A stretch of 45,091 nucleotides of DNA, taken from positions 1 through 45,091 of the forward strand of contig BDEJ01000017.1 of NCBI GenBank assembly GCA_001653155.1, given 5' to 3'. Position numbers and translations under genes: made by a program. Under the pieces are notes generated by a model. The model saw only the letters and a list, made by a program, of their open reading frames with translations. It was not told where the DNA came from and made no database searches. Below are positions 31,782 to 39,823 of the stretch, in pieces; positions within the stretch are counted from its first letter, which is position 1; each line of letters opens with the position of its first letter. Source of the DNA: Porphyromonadaceae bacterium H1. GTDB lineage: Bacteria > Bacteroidota > Bacteroidia > Bacteroidales > Paludibacteraceae.

Positions 31782-34190
31782 TTATTTCATTTTCCCGGCA
31801 AAAGGAAGCGAGATGCTCAACACGAGATTCCTTCCTGGTTCGGGCACATTAATCAAACGATAATAGCTGGTGTGATTAAAATATTTTTTATCAAAAAGAT
31901 TTTGGAGTTGCAGCATAAAGGAAATTTTTTGTTTCATCCAATTAAGGTTTCCTCCTAAACCGACATCAACGACCTGATAGGCAGCCGTTGGCTCTTCAGG
32001 AGGCACGACAAGGGTCTGAGCAGCTGTCATACGCAAATCAAGCGTAAAGTAAAACTGCTCAAAACAAGCCAACTCCGCTCGGCGGTACTTCACATTAAAA
32101 ATAGCCGAAAGAGGCGGAGAAAAAGGCAGGGTAAAGCCTTTTTTTGCGCCCGAGAGCTGCTCCGAATATACGTATTCGGCAATTATTCCCAATTGGAGGT
32201 GCTTGAACAACTGATAGTGTGCATGCATTTCTCCTCCGTAGCGTAGCACACGACTCTGCTCATAGCGATACACCTGATTCCCATTTCCGTATTGTCTGTC
32301 GTGTTCGGCGGTAGGATTCAGATAGATGTAGTTTGAGAAATAATTCAGAAAAGGGCTTAAGCCTATAGCTAAATTCTTACTTGCATAGTCCACTCCTCCA
32401 TCCAGCTGGTAGGAAATTTCGGGAGATAAGGCGGCATCCCCGACCTCATAGCTGAAATGGTGGTAATTCACTCCATTTGCAGCCAACTCCTTAGCGATAG
32501 GAACTCGGAAGCTCTTTCCTGCATTCCCTTTAAAAGACCACCTTTCCCGGTTCAGGTTGTAACCCAAAGACCACGAGAGATTCGAAAAAGAGCGGTCAAT
32601 GGCCTGAGCTCGTTGCAAATATCGCAGCTCCGTCAATCCATCCGTATTAACAGGCGAGGGAAACCAATCTTGATAAGCCCGTGTAGCAATCCGACTGAAA
32701 TCGTAACGCAACCCCACTTGAATCAAACTGTTTTCTGACAGCGAATACTTGGCAAAGCCATACGTTCCGAAACCTACTTGCCGGTAGGCAGGAATAATAA
32801 AACCGCGTCCGTCAATCCGATTCTTCTGATAATCGCCGCTCAAGCCCAAACGAATCGAAAGCTTTTCGGCATCATCGTAAAAAAACTTCAGACTTCCCGA
32901 TACGACCGTTTTGTCGAACTGACGCTCCAAGTCGGCAGGGAAGCTCAAACTATCCGGGAAAAGAGCAGGCATATAACCATGACTAACATAAGGACTCCAT
33001 TCCTGCCGAAAGTTTCGCTGAAATCCCAGATTCGACTCAAACTTCATGCTTCCCAAACGATAATGGCTTGTATTGATCAGTTTCAAATGGCTTACATTCT
33101 GGCGCGGATCTTGTATATCCCGATTGGAAGCGTCGTGCAAGCGGGTATCTACATTCCGCGGCTCTAAGCCGTGAGCATTAGCAAAAAAACCGGCCCTTGC
33201 ATTGGTGCTGCTTACATAAAAACGACTTTGAAAAAGCTCTCCCATCACACCGAAGGACAAATGCAGGTTATGCTCCTTACCGGCGGTATTCCGCAAACGC
33301 CTCTCGTGTAAAGGAGCGCGATACGAGTAGATATCGACACTGTCTGTAGGCACTTTATAATCACCATAGTTCAAAAGACTTGCACGCAAATTCGCAAAAA
33401 AAGAATTTTTCCGGGCATACAAAGCGGCAAAAGCTCCTATGAAATCATTGTTGCTCTTTGCCGAGAGTTCCAAGCTCCCTCCAAGCGTCTTATCCTGCGG
33501 AGGACTTTCACTCTTCATATCAACAACCCCTCCTATAGCATCGGAACCATACATGAGCGAGGCCGGCCCTTTTATCACCTCCACCCGGTCTACAGCATAC
33601 TGATCGATTTCGAGTCCATGATCGGCTCCCCACTCTTGTGCCTCGTGCTTTATGTTGTTCTCAACAACCGCCACCCGATTGAAGGCCAAGCCACGGATAA
33701 CGGGTTTTGACAATCCGGCTCCGATATCGATGCTGCTCACTCCCGGCAATCTGTCTAAGGTCTTCATGAGGCTGCCGGAGCGGTGCTGCCTCAAATAATC
33801 GGCGTTCAGTGTTTCTATGCTGAGCGACTCTTTCTTTTTTCTCAATTCATCGTAATGATCCGTAACGACGACTTCCTGTAAACTAAGAGCCAAGACCGAA
33901 AGCCGGGCCTCATAGGAAAGGTCCCCTTCAATACGTAGCGTATCAAGCAAAGGGGCATAGCCAAATAGAGATATTTGCAAAGGATAAACACCTTTGGCAA
34001 GACCATCTATCGAGAAGAGTCCCTGTGCATCGCTACCGGCATATCGACCTTCGGAAGGCAAAGCAATCACGGCGCCGGCCAAGGCTTGTGCATCGCTGTT
34101 AAGCACCCTGCCGCTAAGACGGTAAAGCGCCTGTGCCGGCAAGAAAGCACAAAACATACTCACGCTCACAAAAAGCATGAATCTTTTCAT
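31782..34190 (-). CDS. TonB-dependent outer-membrane receptor, probably for metal
   Basis: Receptor of 802 residues. A signal peptide (1-21) is followed by a CarboxypepD_reg-like domain (about 24-105), the plug (about 115-235, with SLSIETLNADYLRQHRSGSL and IRGLAFNRVAV, then VDRVEVIKGPASLMYGSDAIGGVV) and a 22-strand barrel to the C-terminus. The plug segment EWGADHGLEIDQ carries a His/Asp/Glu cluster reminiscent of ZnuD-type receptors. There is no adjacent SusD gene, so glycan import is unlikely. Its operon (Fur-family regulator, Cys/His-rich membrane protein, His-rich DUF4625 lipoproteins) suggests zinc or another transition metal, possibly heme. The receptor call is firm; the substrate is inferred. 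Confidence 0.9.
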   Translation of the reverse strand: MKRFMLFVSVSMFCAFLPAQALYRLSGRVLNSDAQALAGAVIALPSEGRYAGSDAQGLFSIDGLAKGVYPLQISLFGYAPLLDTLRIEGDLSYEARLSVLALSLQEVVVTDHYDELRKKKESLSIETLNADYLRQHRSGSLMKTLDRLPGVSSIDIGAGLSKPVIRGLAFNRVAVVENNIKHEAQEWGADHGLEIDQYAVDRVEVIKGPASLMYGSDAIGGVVDMKSESPPQDKTLGGSLELSAKSNNDFIGAFAALYARKNSFFANLRASLLNYGDYKVPTDSVDIYSYRAPLHERRLRNTAGKEHNLHLSFGVMGELFQSRFYVSSTNARAGFFANAHGLEPRNVDTRLHDASNRDIQDPRQNVSHLKLINTSHYRLGSMKFESNLGFQRNFRQEWSPYVSHGYMPALFPDSLSFPADLERQFDKTVVSGSLKFFYDDAEKLSIRLGLSGDYQKNRIDGRGFIIPAYRQVGFGTYGFAKYSLSENSLIQVGLRYDFSRIATRAYQDWFPSPVNTDGLTELRYLQRAQAIDRSFSNLSWSLGYNLNRERWSFKGNAGKSFRVPIAKELAANGVNYHHFSYEVGDAALSPEISYQLDGGVDYASKNLAIGLSPFLNYFSNYIYLNPTAEHDRQYGNGNQVYRYEQSRVLRYGGEMHAHYQLFKHLQLGIIAEYVYSEQLSGAKKGFTLPFSPPLSAIFNVKYRRAELACFEQFYFTLDLRMTAAQTLVVPPEEPTAAYQVVDVGLGGNLNWMKQKISFMLQLQNLFDKKYFNHTSYYRLINVPEPGRNLVLSISLPFAGKMK

Positions 34191-34247
34191 ATGAAACTTG
34201 TTGTATAAACAGAAAAAAATTAAATGGAGAAATAAAACCGAAAGAGC

Positions 34248-34607
34248 TTACAAAGAGCAGGAAGGAGGCGCACGGGTTTGGCTGAAAAGCTCTACGGAGG
34301 CAGCATCTGTCAGCAAGTAAGCAGACAGATAGGTAGTTAAAAGGACGGAAATAAAGTTACAAGTAGGCGCATCGCTTGCCGTAGCCGGCAGCAACAGCAT
34401 CTGACATATGAAGCAGGTCTCATGCCCGCAATCATCCTGATCGCTATCGCCGTAGGGCAGGGCACAGCAAGCCGAAGAGCCTTTCCCTCTCATATCATCA
34501 TGAAAATGAAAAGCCTTGAGCAAATAAAACGCAGCTATTGCCACCACCAGCAAACCGGAGGTCAACTGTAACAATGCGGGAAATCTATTTCTTCTTCTCA
34601 AAAACAA
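34248..34607 (-). CDS. Small Cys/His-rich membrane protein
   Basis: Protein of 119 residues not assigned to a named family with certainty. After a basic N-terminus there is one clear helix (about 13-30, LLVVAIAAFYLLKAFHFH). A short segment then carries HFHDD, CC, DQDDCGH, TCFIC, which looks like a metal-binding loop. A second hydrophobic stretch (about 82-103) follows. In layout it recalls DUF2946-type proteins that accompany metal TonB receptors in Proteobacteria. It lies 12 bp after the Fur-family gene and 57 bp before the receptor gene, so it belongs to the same operon. A metal-handling role is inferred. Confidence 0.7.
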   Translation of the reverse strand: MFLRRRNRFPALLQLTSGLLVVAIAAFYLLKAFHFHDDMRGKGSSACCALPYGDSDQDDCGHETCFICQMLLLPATASDAPTCNFISVLLTTYLSAYLLTDAASVELFSQTRAPPSCSL

Positions 34608-34619
34608 AAGACTGTCTTT

Positions 34620-35036
34620 TTATGGTTTCGAGTGCTGTTTCTTACATTTGTTGCAGGTTCCACGAATCAGTATTTCGGCCTGCGCATACTCGTAATCCTG
34701 AGGCAGCGAAGCTTTCTCAAGAGCGACGGTATTCAGGCAGCGCACCGAATTGCATTCCACACAATGAAAGTGCGCATGTCCCAAAGACGAAAGTGCGGAA
34801 GAGTCGAAAGCATACTTCACCAAATTGTTATCCACAATTATTTTATGAATGATCTTATTCTCTTCAAGCGTCTTGAACGAGCGATAAAAGGTCGTCCGGT
34901 CGTAGCAACCCTGCAAGCGGTCACGTATCTCTGCCTCCGAGAGCGCCTCGTCCGAGGACATAACCACATCTATGATACCTTCACGACAACTCGTACGCTT
35001 AAGGTGGTGGTGATTCAAAACTTCGTTAGCTTTCAC
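34620..35036 (-). CDS. Fur/Zur-family metalloregulator
   Basis: Repressor of 138 residues. The N-terminal winged helix (about 10-78) contains the recognition region EIRDRLQGCYDRTTFYRSFKTLEENKIIH. The C-terminal dimerisation domain holds HAHFHCVEC (His87, His89, His91) and both structural Zn pairs, Cys92-x-x-Cys95 and Cys128-x-x-Cys131. Which metal it senses cannot be told by eye; its operon favours zinc. It is the first gene of the metal-uptake operon, and a palindrome covers its promoter (35057-35071), so autoregulation is likely. Confidence 0.92.
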   Translation of the reverse strand: MKANEVLNHHHLKRTSCREGIIDVVMSSDEALSEAEIRDRLQGCYDRTTFYRSFKTLEENKIIHKIIVDNNLVKYAFDSSALSSLGHAHFHCVECNSVRCLNTVALEKASLPQDYEYAQAEILIRGTCNKCKKQHSKP

Positions 35037-35056
35037 AAGTGCAATGTTTTTTCAAA

Positions 35057-35071
35057 TGCAACAGCGTTGCA
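35057..35071. promoter_or_regulatory. Candidate Fur/Zur operator palindrome
   Basis: TGCAACAGCGTTGCA is a 6-3-6 perfect inverted repeat. It overlaps the last two bases of the -7 element and covers the expected transcription start of the Fur-family operon, where a bound repressor would block RNA polymerase. The 15-bp size fits Fur-family sites. I did not see a second copy upstream of other genes in the window. Confidence 0.65.
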
Positions 35072-35077
35072 AAAGTA
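35070..35077 (-). promoter_or_regulatory. Promoter of the metal-uptake operon
   Basis: On the minus strand TACTTTTG is a -7 match with TTTG exactly 19 nt upstream (35097-35100), one of the best two-part promoters in the window. It implies a short leader of about 20 nt before the ATG at 35036. Confidence 0.82.
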
Positions 35078-35302
35078 GAGAAAAGCAGACAGATCACAAA
35101 ACAAAAAAAGTAAAAAACACGAGCAAAGCAGTAAATCTACAGAGCAAGATCTTCATAATACAATCAAATTCAAATAATTAAAACAGATGAAGCAAGAAAC
35201 GCAGACGAAAAAACAAGAGGGAAAAAGCAACTCAAAAAGTTAATTAGTTTTAATTATATCATTTTTCTTCCGAAATATGTTGTACAGCATAAAAAAAGCC
35301 CT

Positions 35303-35310
35303 TATCTTTG
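35303..35310 (+). promoter_or_regulatory. Promoter of the candidate small RNA
   Basis: TATCTTTG matches the -7 consensus, with GTTG 20 nt upstream. It lies in a stretch with no protein gene on either strand. Confidence 0.75.
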
Positions 35311-35316
35311 CATCGT

Positions 35317-35384
35317 GTTTTTCATGGTATTAGATTTAAGGTTAACAGAAGATTGGGTTGTCGTGAGACAACCTTTCTTTTTTT
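35317..35384 (+). ncRNA. Candidate stand-alone small RNA
   Basis: A transcript of about 65-70 nt is predicted between the promoter at 35303 and a terminator. The hairpin GGTTGTC-GTGA-GACAACC (35356-35373) is perfect and is followed by TTTCTTTTTTT. The 5' part contains TTTTTCATGGTATTAGATTTAAGG and a GAAGATTGG segment. I have an impression that a sequence like this recurs in Bacteroidales genomes, but could not check it. No gene lies downstream on this strand, so it is not an obvious attenuator. A small ORF from ATG 35324 runs through the terminator and is probably not translated. The 5' end is estimated. Confidence 0.68.
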
Positions 35385-35725
35385 CTCCCCTTTCCAACTT
35401 TCCCCCAACATCAAACCGAACAATAAACACCTGAAGTACAGAAGACAAAGAACACCCTCCTCCTCGTTTACTCAGGCAAGGACTCAAAGTTTCCACTTCT
35501 TTATTACACAATACGGCAGATAAATGCTTTTACTAAAGCAGAGCTCCCAAAAAACGAGACAGCAACATCCGAAAAGAAGATTTGCCTATTCCCGGACTAT
35601 ATTATTTAAATCGATGAGGACGATTATTGAAGTGTTTCGAATACGAAACGCATCGGACATGATGAGACACAGGATAAGAGGCAGGCTAATCCCAATAACG
35701 GCATACCCAATCCCAGTCAGGGTTA
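35385..35725. other. Gene-poor stretch
   Basis: No ORF here has a protein-like sequence, and I see no repeats or tRNA. Small ORFs such as those near 35524-35730 have no recognisable features. It separates the small RNA from the end of the sigma-factor operon. The stretch 35078-35300 upstream is likewise A-rich and empty apart from promoter elements. Confidence 0.6.
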
Positions 35726-35727
35726 TA

Positions 35728-35764
35728 TAAAAAGAGAGGCGTCCTTCTCAGAACCCCTCTCTTT
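35728..35764 (-). terminator. Terminator of the sigma-factor operon
   Basis: AAAGAGAGG (35731-35739) pairs with CCTCTCTTT (35756-35764) around a 16-nt loop. Read on the minus strand the stem is followed by a T-run (CTTTTTATAT). It lies about 48 bp beyond the stop of the LVIVD lipoprotein gene. Confidence 0.78.
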
Positions 35765-35811
35765 CGTCAGAAGAAAATCAAGCAGAATGTAAAAAACAGA
35801 TAGAAAGATAG

Positions 35812-37110
35812 TTAAGGGTTATTCTTCATTTTCTTCAAAGGAGCTTTTGCCATCGGAAAAAAGCTAAGCTCTCGCACCGAATTCAAATCGGAGTAATCGT
35901 ACTGATAAATTCCTTTGTCGGCAATCAGCATCAGAAGTTTCTCGTAAGCTATCACATCGAAAGCATCCATGCCGGGATAGTGAGCTACGAGGTTAGCCAA
36001 AAGCTTTCCCGGTTCAGTAATACGGTAAATCTTCAAACCATCGTCGCAGAGAAATAAAGTTCGGTCATCGACTGCAAGTCCCTTCGGATTTTTCATTGCA
36101 TACGAAACAAGCTTCCGGGGCTTCCGCACATCGCTGACATCGATAATAATCAGCTCGTTATTACTCTGTCCGCAGATATTACCGGAACGAATGCTTACAT
36201 AGGCTAAGTTATCGGCAACAACAACCGGATCGCAGCCATAAACATGCTGCAAGGAAGACTCGAAGTTCGGTTGCAATAAATCTCCCTTCAGCGAATAAAT
36301 CAGCAAGCCCGTAGGAGTTCCCAAGAAGAGATTATCGCCGTAACTGAATATAGTTTCAACATTCCAACCGACAGCTATTTCGTTTTTTTTCTCAGGGGTT
36401 CCGTCCGACAGGCGAAAGATGCTCATCCGGTTGTTGGCAACAACGTAAAGATGGCTTTTATGAAGACCGAATCGCGACATGGATCCGTTCAATCCCGAGC
36501 TATGCCCCTTATCGGAATCCATGATCATTTCTGTGTATTCATTACCTCCCCAGTGCCAGATCATTCCCAAGTCGTTGCGAATAAATTCCTCGCTACGCTC
36601 TCCCAAGTTCCAAGCCACGACTACGGAATCTTTAGCTCCCGAACGACACCTTTCGTAATCAAACGCATATCCGTTTTCGATGGCCGGACGTGCATCCGGG
36701 AAGGCATCCTCCAATCGCCCTTTAACAACGGGCTTAGCGGGATTTGACAAATCGAAATAAACCATATCCACGTAAGAATCCGCATAAAGCACATCGTCCT
36801 CAATTGCCAGGTCGGCATTTCCCACTATTTCGACAAAGGCAACAAGCTTCGGATTTTCAGGTTTCCTGTTATCCAGAACATGAAGTCCTACACCCGGCTC
36901 GGAGATATAGAGGAATCCCTTATGAAAACAGATTTTACCGTAATTCTCAATTTTTCGAACTTCGGATGTCACCTGTACCGATTGCCGAAAATCTTTCTTC
37001 GACATAAAAACGGGTTCGTTGATCTTGTACGTTACAACCTCCCGGGTCAGGCTGTCGCTACATGCACACAAGCCGACCAGAGAGAGGAGTATCAGAAGAT
37101 TCTTTTTCAT
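35812..37110 (-). CDS. LVIVD-repeat lipoprotein
   Basis: Lipoprotein of 432 residues. The signal ends in lipobox GLCAC with Cys17. The mature part is a run of beta-propeller-like repeats of the LVIVD type, with phrases such as GVGLHVLDNRKPENPKLVAFV, MVYFDLSNPAKPVVKG and ELIIIDVSDVRKPRKLVSY. Such propellers usually bind proteins or surfaces; no enzyme motif is seen. It is the last gene of the sigma operon, 61 bp after the NigD-like gene. The function is unknown. Confidence 0.88.
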   Translation of the reverse strand: MKKNLLILLSLVGLCACSDSLTREVVTYKINEPVFMSKKDFRQSVQVTSEVRKIENYGKICFHKGFLYISEPGVGLHVLDNRKPENPKLVAFVEIVGNADLAIEDDVLYADSYVDMVYFDLSNPAKPVVKGRLEDAFPDARPAIENGYAFDYERCRSGAKDSVVVAWNLGERSEEFIRNDLGMIWHWGGNEYTEMIMDSDKGHSSGLNGSMSRFGLHKSHLYVVANNRMSIFRLSDGTPEKKNEIAVGWNVETIFSYGDNLFLGTPTGLLIYSLKGDLLQPNFESSLQHVYGCDPVVVADNLAYVSIRSGNICGQSNNELIIIDVSDVRKPRKLVSYAMKNPKGLAVDDRTLFLCDDGLKIYRITEPGKLLANLVAHYPGMDAFDVIAYEKLLMLIADKGIYQYDYSDLNSVRELSFFPMAKAPLKKMKNNP

Positions 37111-37171
37111 AATTAGGACTAAAAACTACAAAATCATAATAAGAGGATCACAAGAATTAGACTCTAAGCCC

Positions 37172-37915
37172 CTATTGGACACGTTCTAAGTTCTCATATA
37201 TACCAACGGGTACCGATAACTCTTCAACCTTTAACAGTTTTCCGTACTTGTAGGTAAAATCATAGGTCTTTTCCTTGGTCATATTGTATTCCTTCGTATG
37301 TATAACCAGCCTCACACTGTCGCTTTCGCTTTTTTGCAAAGACCGTAAATCGAAAGAGACAATGCCTCGACGCAGGTAAGACGGATAATCCTTATTGGAA
37401 TTATGTCTGAACTCCAGATGAATTTTCCCATCAGAATAGGTCTTTGAAGCGTCTGACACCAAGTTGATAAAATGCGTTTTGTTATAGGAGTAGAATGTAA
37501 AATCCACATTCAAATAGTCACGACGCAACCAGATATCCAGAATATTAATAGGTTCGTTTCCGATACTATCCTGTGTTTGCGGAGTTATCGGAAAAATCCC
37601 TTTGGTAAGGACTTCATACAATGAGTTGATACGGACATCGTGATTGTAGGCGCTACCTTTCGGTTTATCACTCAAAACGGTGTAGTTGGCAATGATTCGC
37701 TGTCCGTCTTTAGGGCGGTAGTTATGGGGGAGGCGCGATTCTGCCGTCCAGAAACGCAATCCGTTATCTCGAACAAAGGTGAAGGAAGCTTGATTGTCGG
37801 GGTTTTCAACCGTAGCAATAGCTTGCCAATAGTCATTGGGATAGTCATCATTCTTGCTGCAGGATTGAAATAAAAAGGGAAGAGCAAGTGCTAATACTAA
37901 AACATTCTTTTTCAT
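37172..37915 (-). CDS. NigD-like lipoprotein
   Basis: Lipoprotein of 247 residues with lipobox LFQSC (Cys19). The mature part starts SKNDDYPNDYWQAIATVEN, the usual opening of NigD-like proteins, with an N-terminal OB-like domain and a C-terminal beta-rich domain. NigD was named for a cluster linked to bacteriocin immunity in Prevotella; most NigD-like proteins in Bacteroidales have no known role. It lies 32 bp after the barrel-type gene and before the LVIVD gene. The association with an ECF sigma factor suggests an envelope function. Confidence 0.85.
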   Translation of the reverse strand: MKKNVLVLALALPFLFQSCSKNDDYPNDYWQAIATVENPDNQASFTFVRDNGLRFWTAESRLPHNYRPKDGQRIIANYTVLSDKPKGSAYNHDVRINSLYEVLTKGIFPITPQTQDSIGNEPINILDIWLRRDYLNVDFTFYSYNKTHFINLVSDASKTYSDGKIHLEFRHNSNKDYPSYLRRGIVSFDLRSLQKSESDSVRLVIHTKEYNMTKEKTYDFTYKYGKLLKVEELSVPVGIYENLERVQ

Positions 37916-37947
37916 AATTCTAATTTATTTGGTGGTTAAAGTTTTCT

Positions 37948-39288
37948 TTATTTATCGGTTGCAGGTATTCTGTACTGCAGCCCCAAGCTCAGATTTACGG
38001 TCAGGGGCTGCTTGGTACGTAAGCTCGTCGGCTGCTTGTTATCAAAATAATAAGTCAGGCTGGGTTCTGCATAAAGTTCAAAATTTCGATATACGGTATA
38101 ACTCGTCCCGAATGAGACATTCCCCGACCATTGAAGTCCTTCTATCCATCCAGGGCCGGAGGTTATGGTTCTTTGGAGGTTTCTGTATCCGGATATCCGC
38201 TGCTCGTAAGTTTCTACACCTTTCTCAACAGTGGCACCGCCGGCAAAATAAACATGCCATCTGGAATTGTTATACAAGTTATAAGTAAGATTGAGAGGGA
38301 TCCCCAAATAGTGCAATTGCAGAGATGCATCATTCGAAACAAAGCGATTATCCTTAAAGTGTGTTTCCAAATAGCTGTAACGAAGCCCCGTAGCAATTCC
38401 CAAACGCTTACCGATGTCTTTTCGCAAACTGAAACCCAAAGACAGGGGAGGCGAAAAACGAATATCCGAGAATTGAGATTCCTCCAGAAACGCGGCCGAA
38501 CTGCTTAGCGATTTTCTGCGTATGGCATAGCGCAAACTTCCAGCTTCACGGGGAATATCTCGAGGCACTTCTTTTGTTGTGGATCTCCCGTTTGAAGAAG
38601 CATAAGACAGAGCCAGTGTCCAGTTATTCGCTTTCTTACGAGGGCGTTCAAAACTTCGCTCTGTAAGGGCAGCTCCTCCTTCAAGCGCTTCTGCATAGTT
38701 CTGAGACCTTTCTTCTGTTTTTTCAACTTCCGAGTTAGAAACCTCAGGGGCTTCTTTCGTTTTTTCTTCCGGCAGGTCGGAGCTTGGTTCCTCAACAGCT
38801 TCTCCACGCGATACGGGAGCATGTTCAGCAGGCTCATCATAAAGCTCTTGTGAGACAGAGGAAGGACTAATGACCGGCAGGGAAGCATCGGACCGAGCAG
38901 ACTGTTTTCGCCCGGTCTTACTCAGGACCGCAGCAAGCTCTGGCTCTTCTTCCGATAAGTTTGAAAGTGACGTCGAAGCGGATTCGGAACTTGTTTCTTC
39001 AGAAGAGGTTTCAGGCAAGGCCTTTTGCTGCTTGGCAAGGATGGGAGCACCGGCATCTTCGTACAAGGGGAAAGGATCAAGCATAAAAAGCAAAGCTAAA
39101 ATTGCAGCGGCTGAAGCTGATGTAAGCCAAATCCACAAACCGGCTTTTCGTTGCTTCGGTAGTATGCGCTTCTCCAGCTCCCTCCAGCAGGCATCGTCCG
39201 GCGCCGGGGAGAAGTTTCTCATCTTCTCTCCAATGAGTTTACTAAACTCATCTTGCACTTCCATAGGTCGTTTATTCTTTTCTTGCAT
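37948..39288 (-). CDS. Anti-sigma-like membrane protein with C-terminal barrel
   Basis: Protein of 446 residues with an unusual layout. A cytoplasmic N-terminus of about 48 residues contains FSKLIGEKMRNFSPAPDDACWRELEKRI. One membrane helix follows (about 50-70, LWIWLTSASAAAILALLFML). A Ser/Glu/Pro-rich linker (about 75-215) leads to a C-terminal region of alternating strands ending in LSLGLQYRIPATDK, like an OMP_b-brl outer-membrane barrel. There is no cleavable signal. It directly follows the ECF sigma gene: the first ATG (39288) overlaps its end by 17 bp, and the ATG at 39264 is an alternative start. A role in holding or releasing the sigma factor is inferred. If the barrel really inserts in the outer membrane, one chain would link both membranes. 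Confidence 0.8.
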   Translation of the reverse strand: MQEKNKRPMEVQDEFSKLIGEKMRNFSPAPDDACWRELEKRILPKQRKAGLWIWLTSASAAAILALLFMLDPFPLYEDAGAPILAKQQKALPETSSEETSSESASTSLSNLSEEEPELAAVLSKTGRKQSARSDASLPVISPSSVSQELYDEPAEHAPVSRGEAVEEPSSDLPEEKTKEAPEVSNSEVEKTEERSQNYAEALEGGAALTERSFERPRKKANNWTLALSYASSNGRSTTKEVPRDIPREAGSLRYAIRRKSLSSSAAFLEESQFSDIRFSPPLSLGFSLRKDIGKRLGIATGLRYSYLETHFKDNRFVSNDASLQLHYLGIPLNLTYNLYNNSRWHVYFAGGATVEKGVETYEQRISGYRNLQRTITSGPGWIEGLQWSGNVSFGTSYTVYRNFELYAEPSLTYYFDNKQPTSLRTKQPLTVNLSLGLQYRIPATDK

Positions 39289-39823
39289 GTTCCTGCAATA
39301 ACTCTGTTAATTTTTCGCGCAATAATTTTCTTGCTCTGGCAAACTGCGAATACGATGTTACTTTCTGAATATTGAGCATATCCGCTATTTCGTCGTGTGT
39401 ATAGCCCTCCACCGCATAGAGGTTAAAAATGGTTCGACAGCTGGGTGGCAATTCTTGCATACAAAGCTGTATGTCCTCGGCCGATATCGATTCGAAATCT
39501 TTTGTACTCTCTTTCTCCACCTGATTCTCGACTTCTTCGAAAGCGATACTGTCTTTCAATACATTGTTTGTTCTCAAATATTCCAATGACGTGGTAACAA
39601 AAATCCGCCGAACCCATCCTGCAAAACTTCCCGCTCCGGAATAAGTATCAAGCTTGGAGAACATTTTAACGAACCCATCCTGCAAAACATCTCGTGCGGC
39701 TTCTCTGTTACCTATGTAGCGAAGGCAAAGCCCCATCATAGCAGGAGCATAACGATCATACAGATCTTTGCATGCCCAAGACTTTCCTTTTATACATTCA
39801 GCAATCAGTAGCTGTTCATCCAT
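39272..39823 (-). CDS. ECF-type RNA polymerase sigma factor
   Basis: Sigma factor of 183 residues. Region 2 (about 10-80) contains DLYDRYAPAMMGLCLRYIGNREAARDVLQDGFVKMF, which binds the -10 element and core polymerase. Region 4 (about 120-175) contains LPPSCRTIFNLYAVEGYTHDEIADML and a recognition helix. Regions 1.1 and 3 are absent, as in ECF factors. The start at MDEQLL (39823) is preferred; the frame is open to 39892, but those residues are not family-like. It is the first gene of a four-gene operon with the anti-sigma-like barrel, NigD-like and LVIVD proteins, and it diverges from the copper ATPase. Upstream at 39883-39890 is the palindrome GTTGCAAC, of unknown meaning. Confidence 0.92.
   Translation of the reverse strand: MDEQLLIAECIKGKSWACKDLYDRYAPAMMGLCLRYIGNREAARDVLQDGFVKMFSKLDTYSGAGSFAGWVRRIFVTTSLEYLRTNNVLKDSIAFEEVENQVEKESTKDFESISAEDIQLCMQELPPSCRTIFNLYAVEGYTHDEIADMLNIQKVTSYSQFARARKLLREKLTELLQEHARKE

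Noticed and set aside
35308-35523. ORF of 71 codons over the small RNA
   Set aside because: It begins inside the -7 promoter element and crosses the terminator hairpin and T-run.
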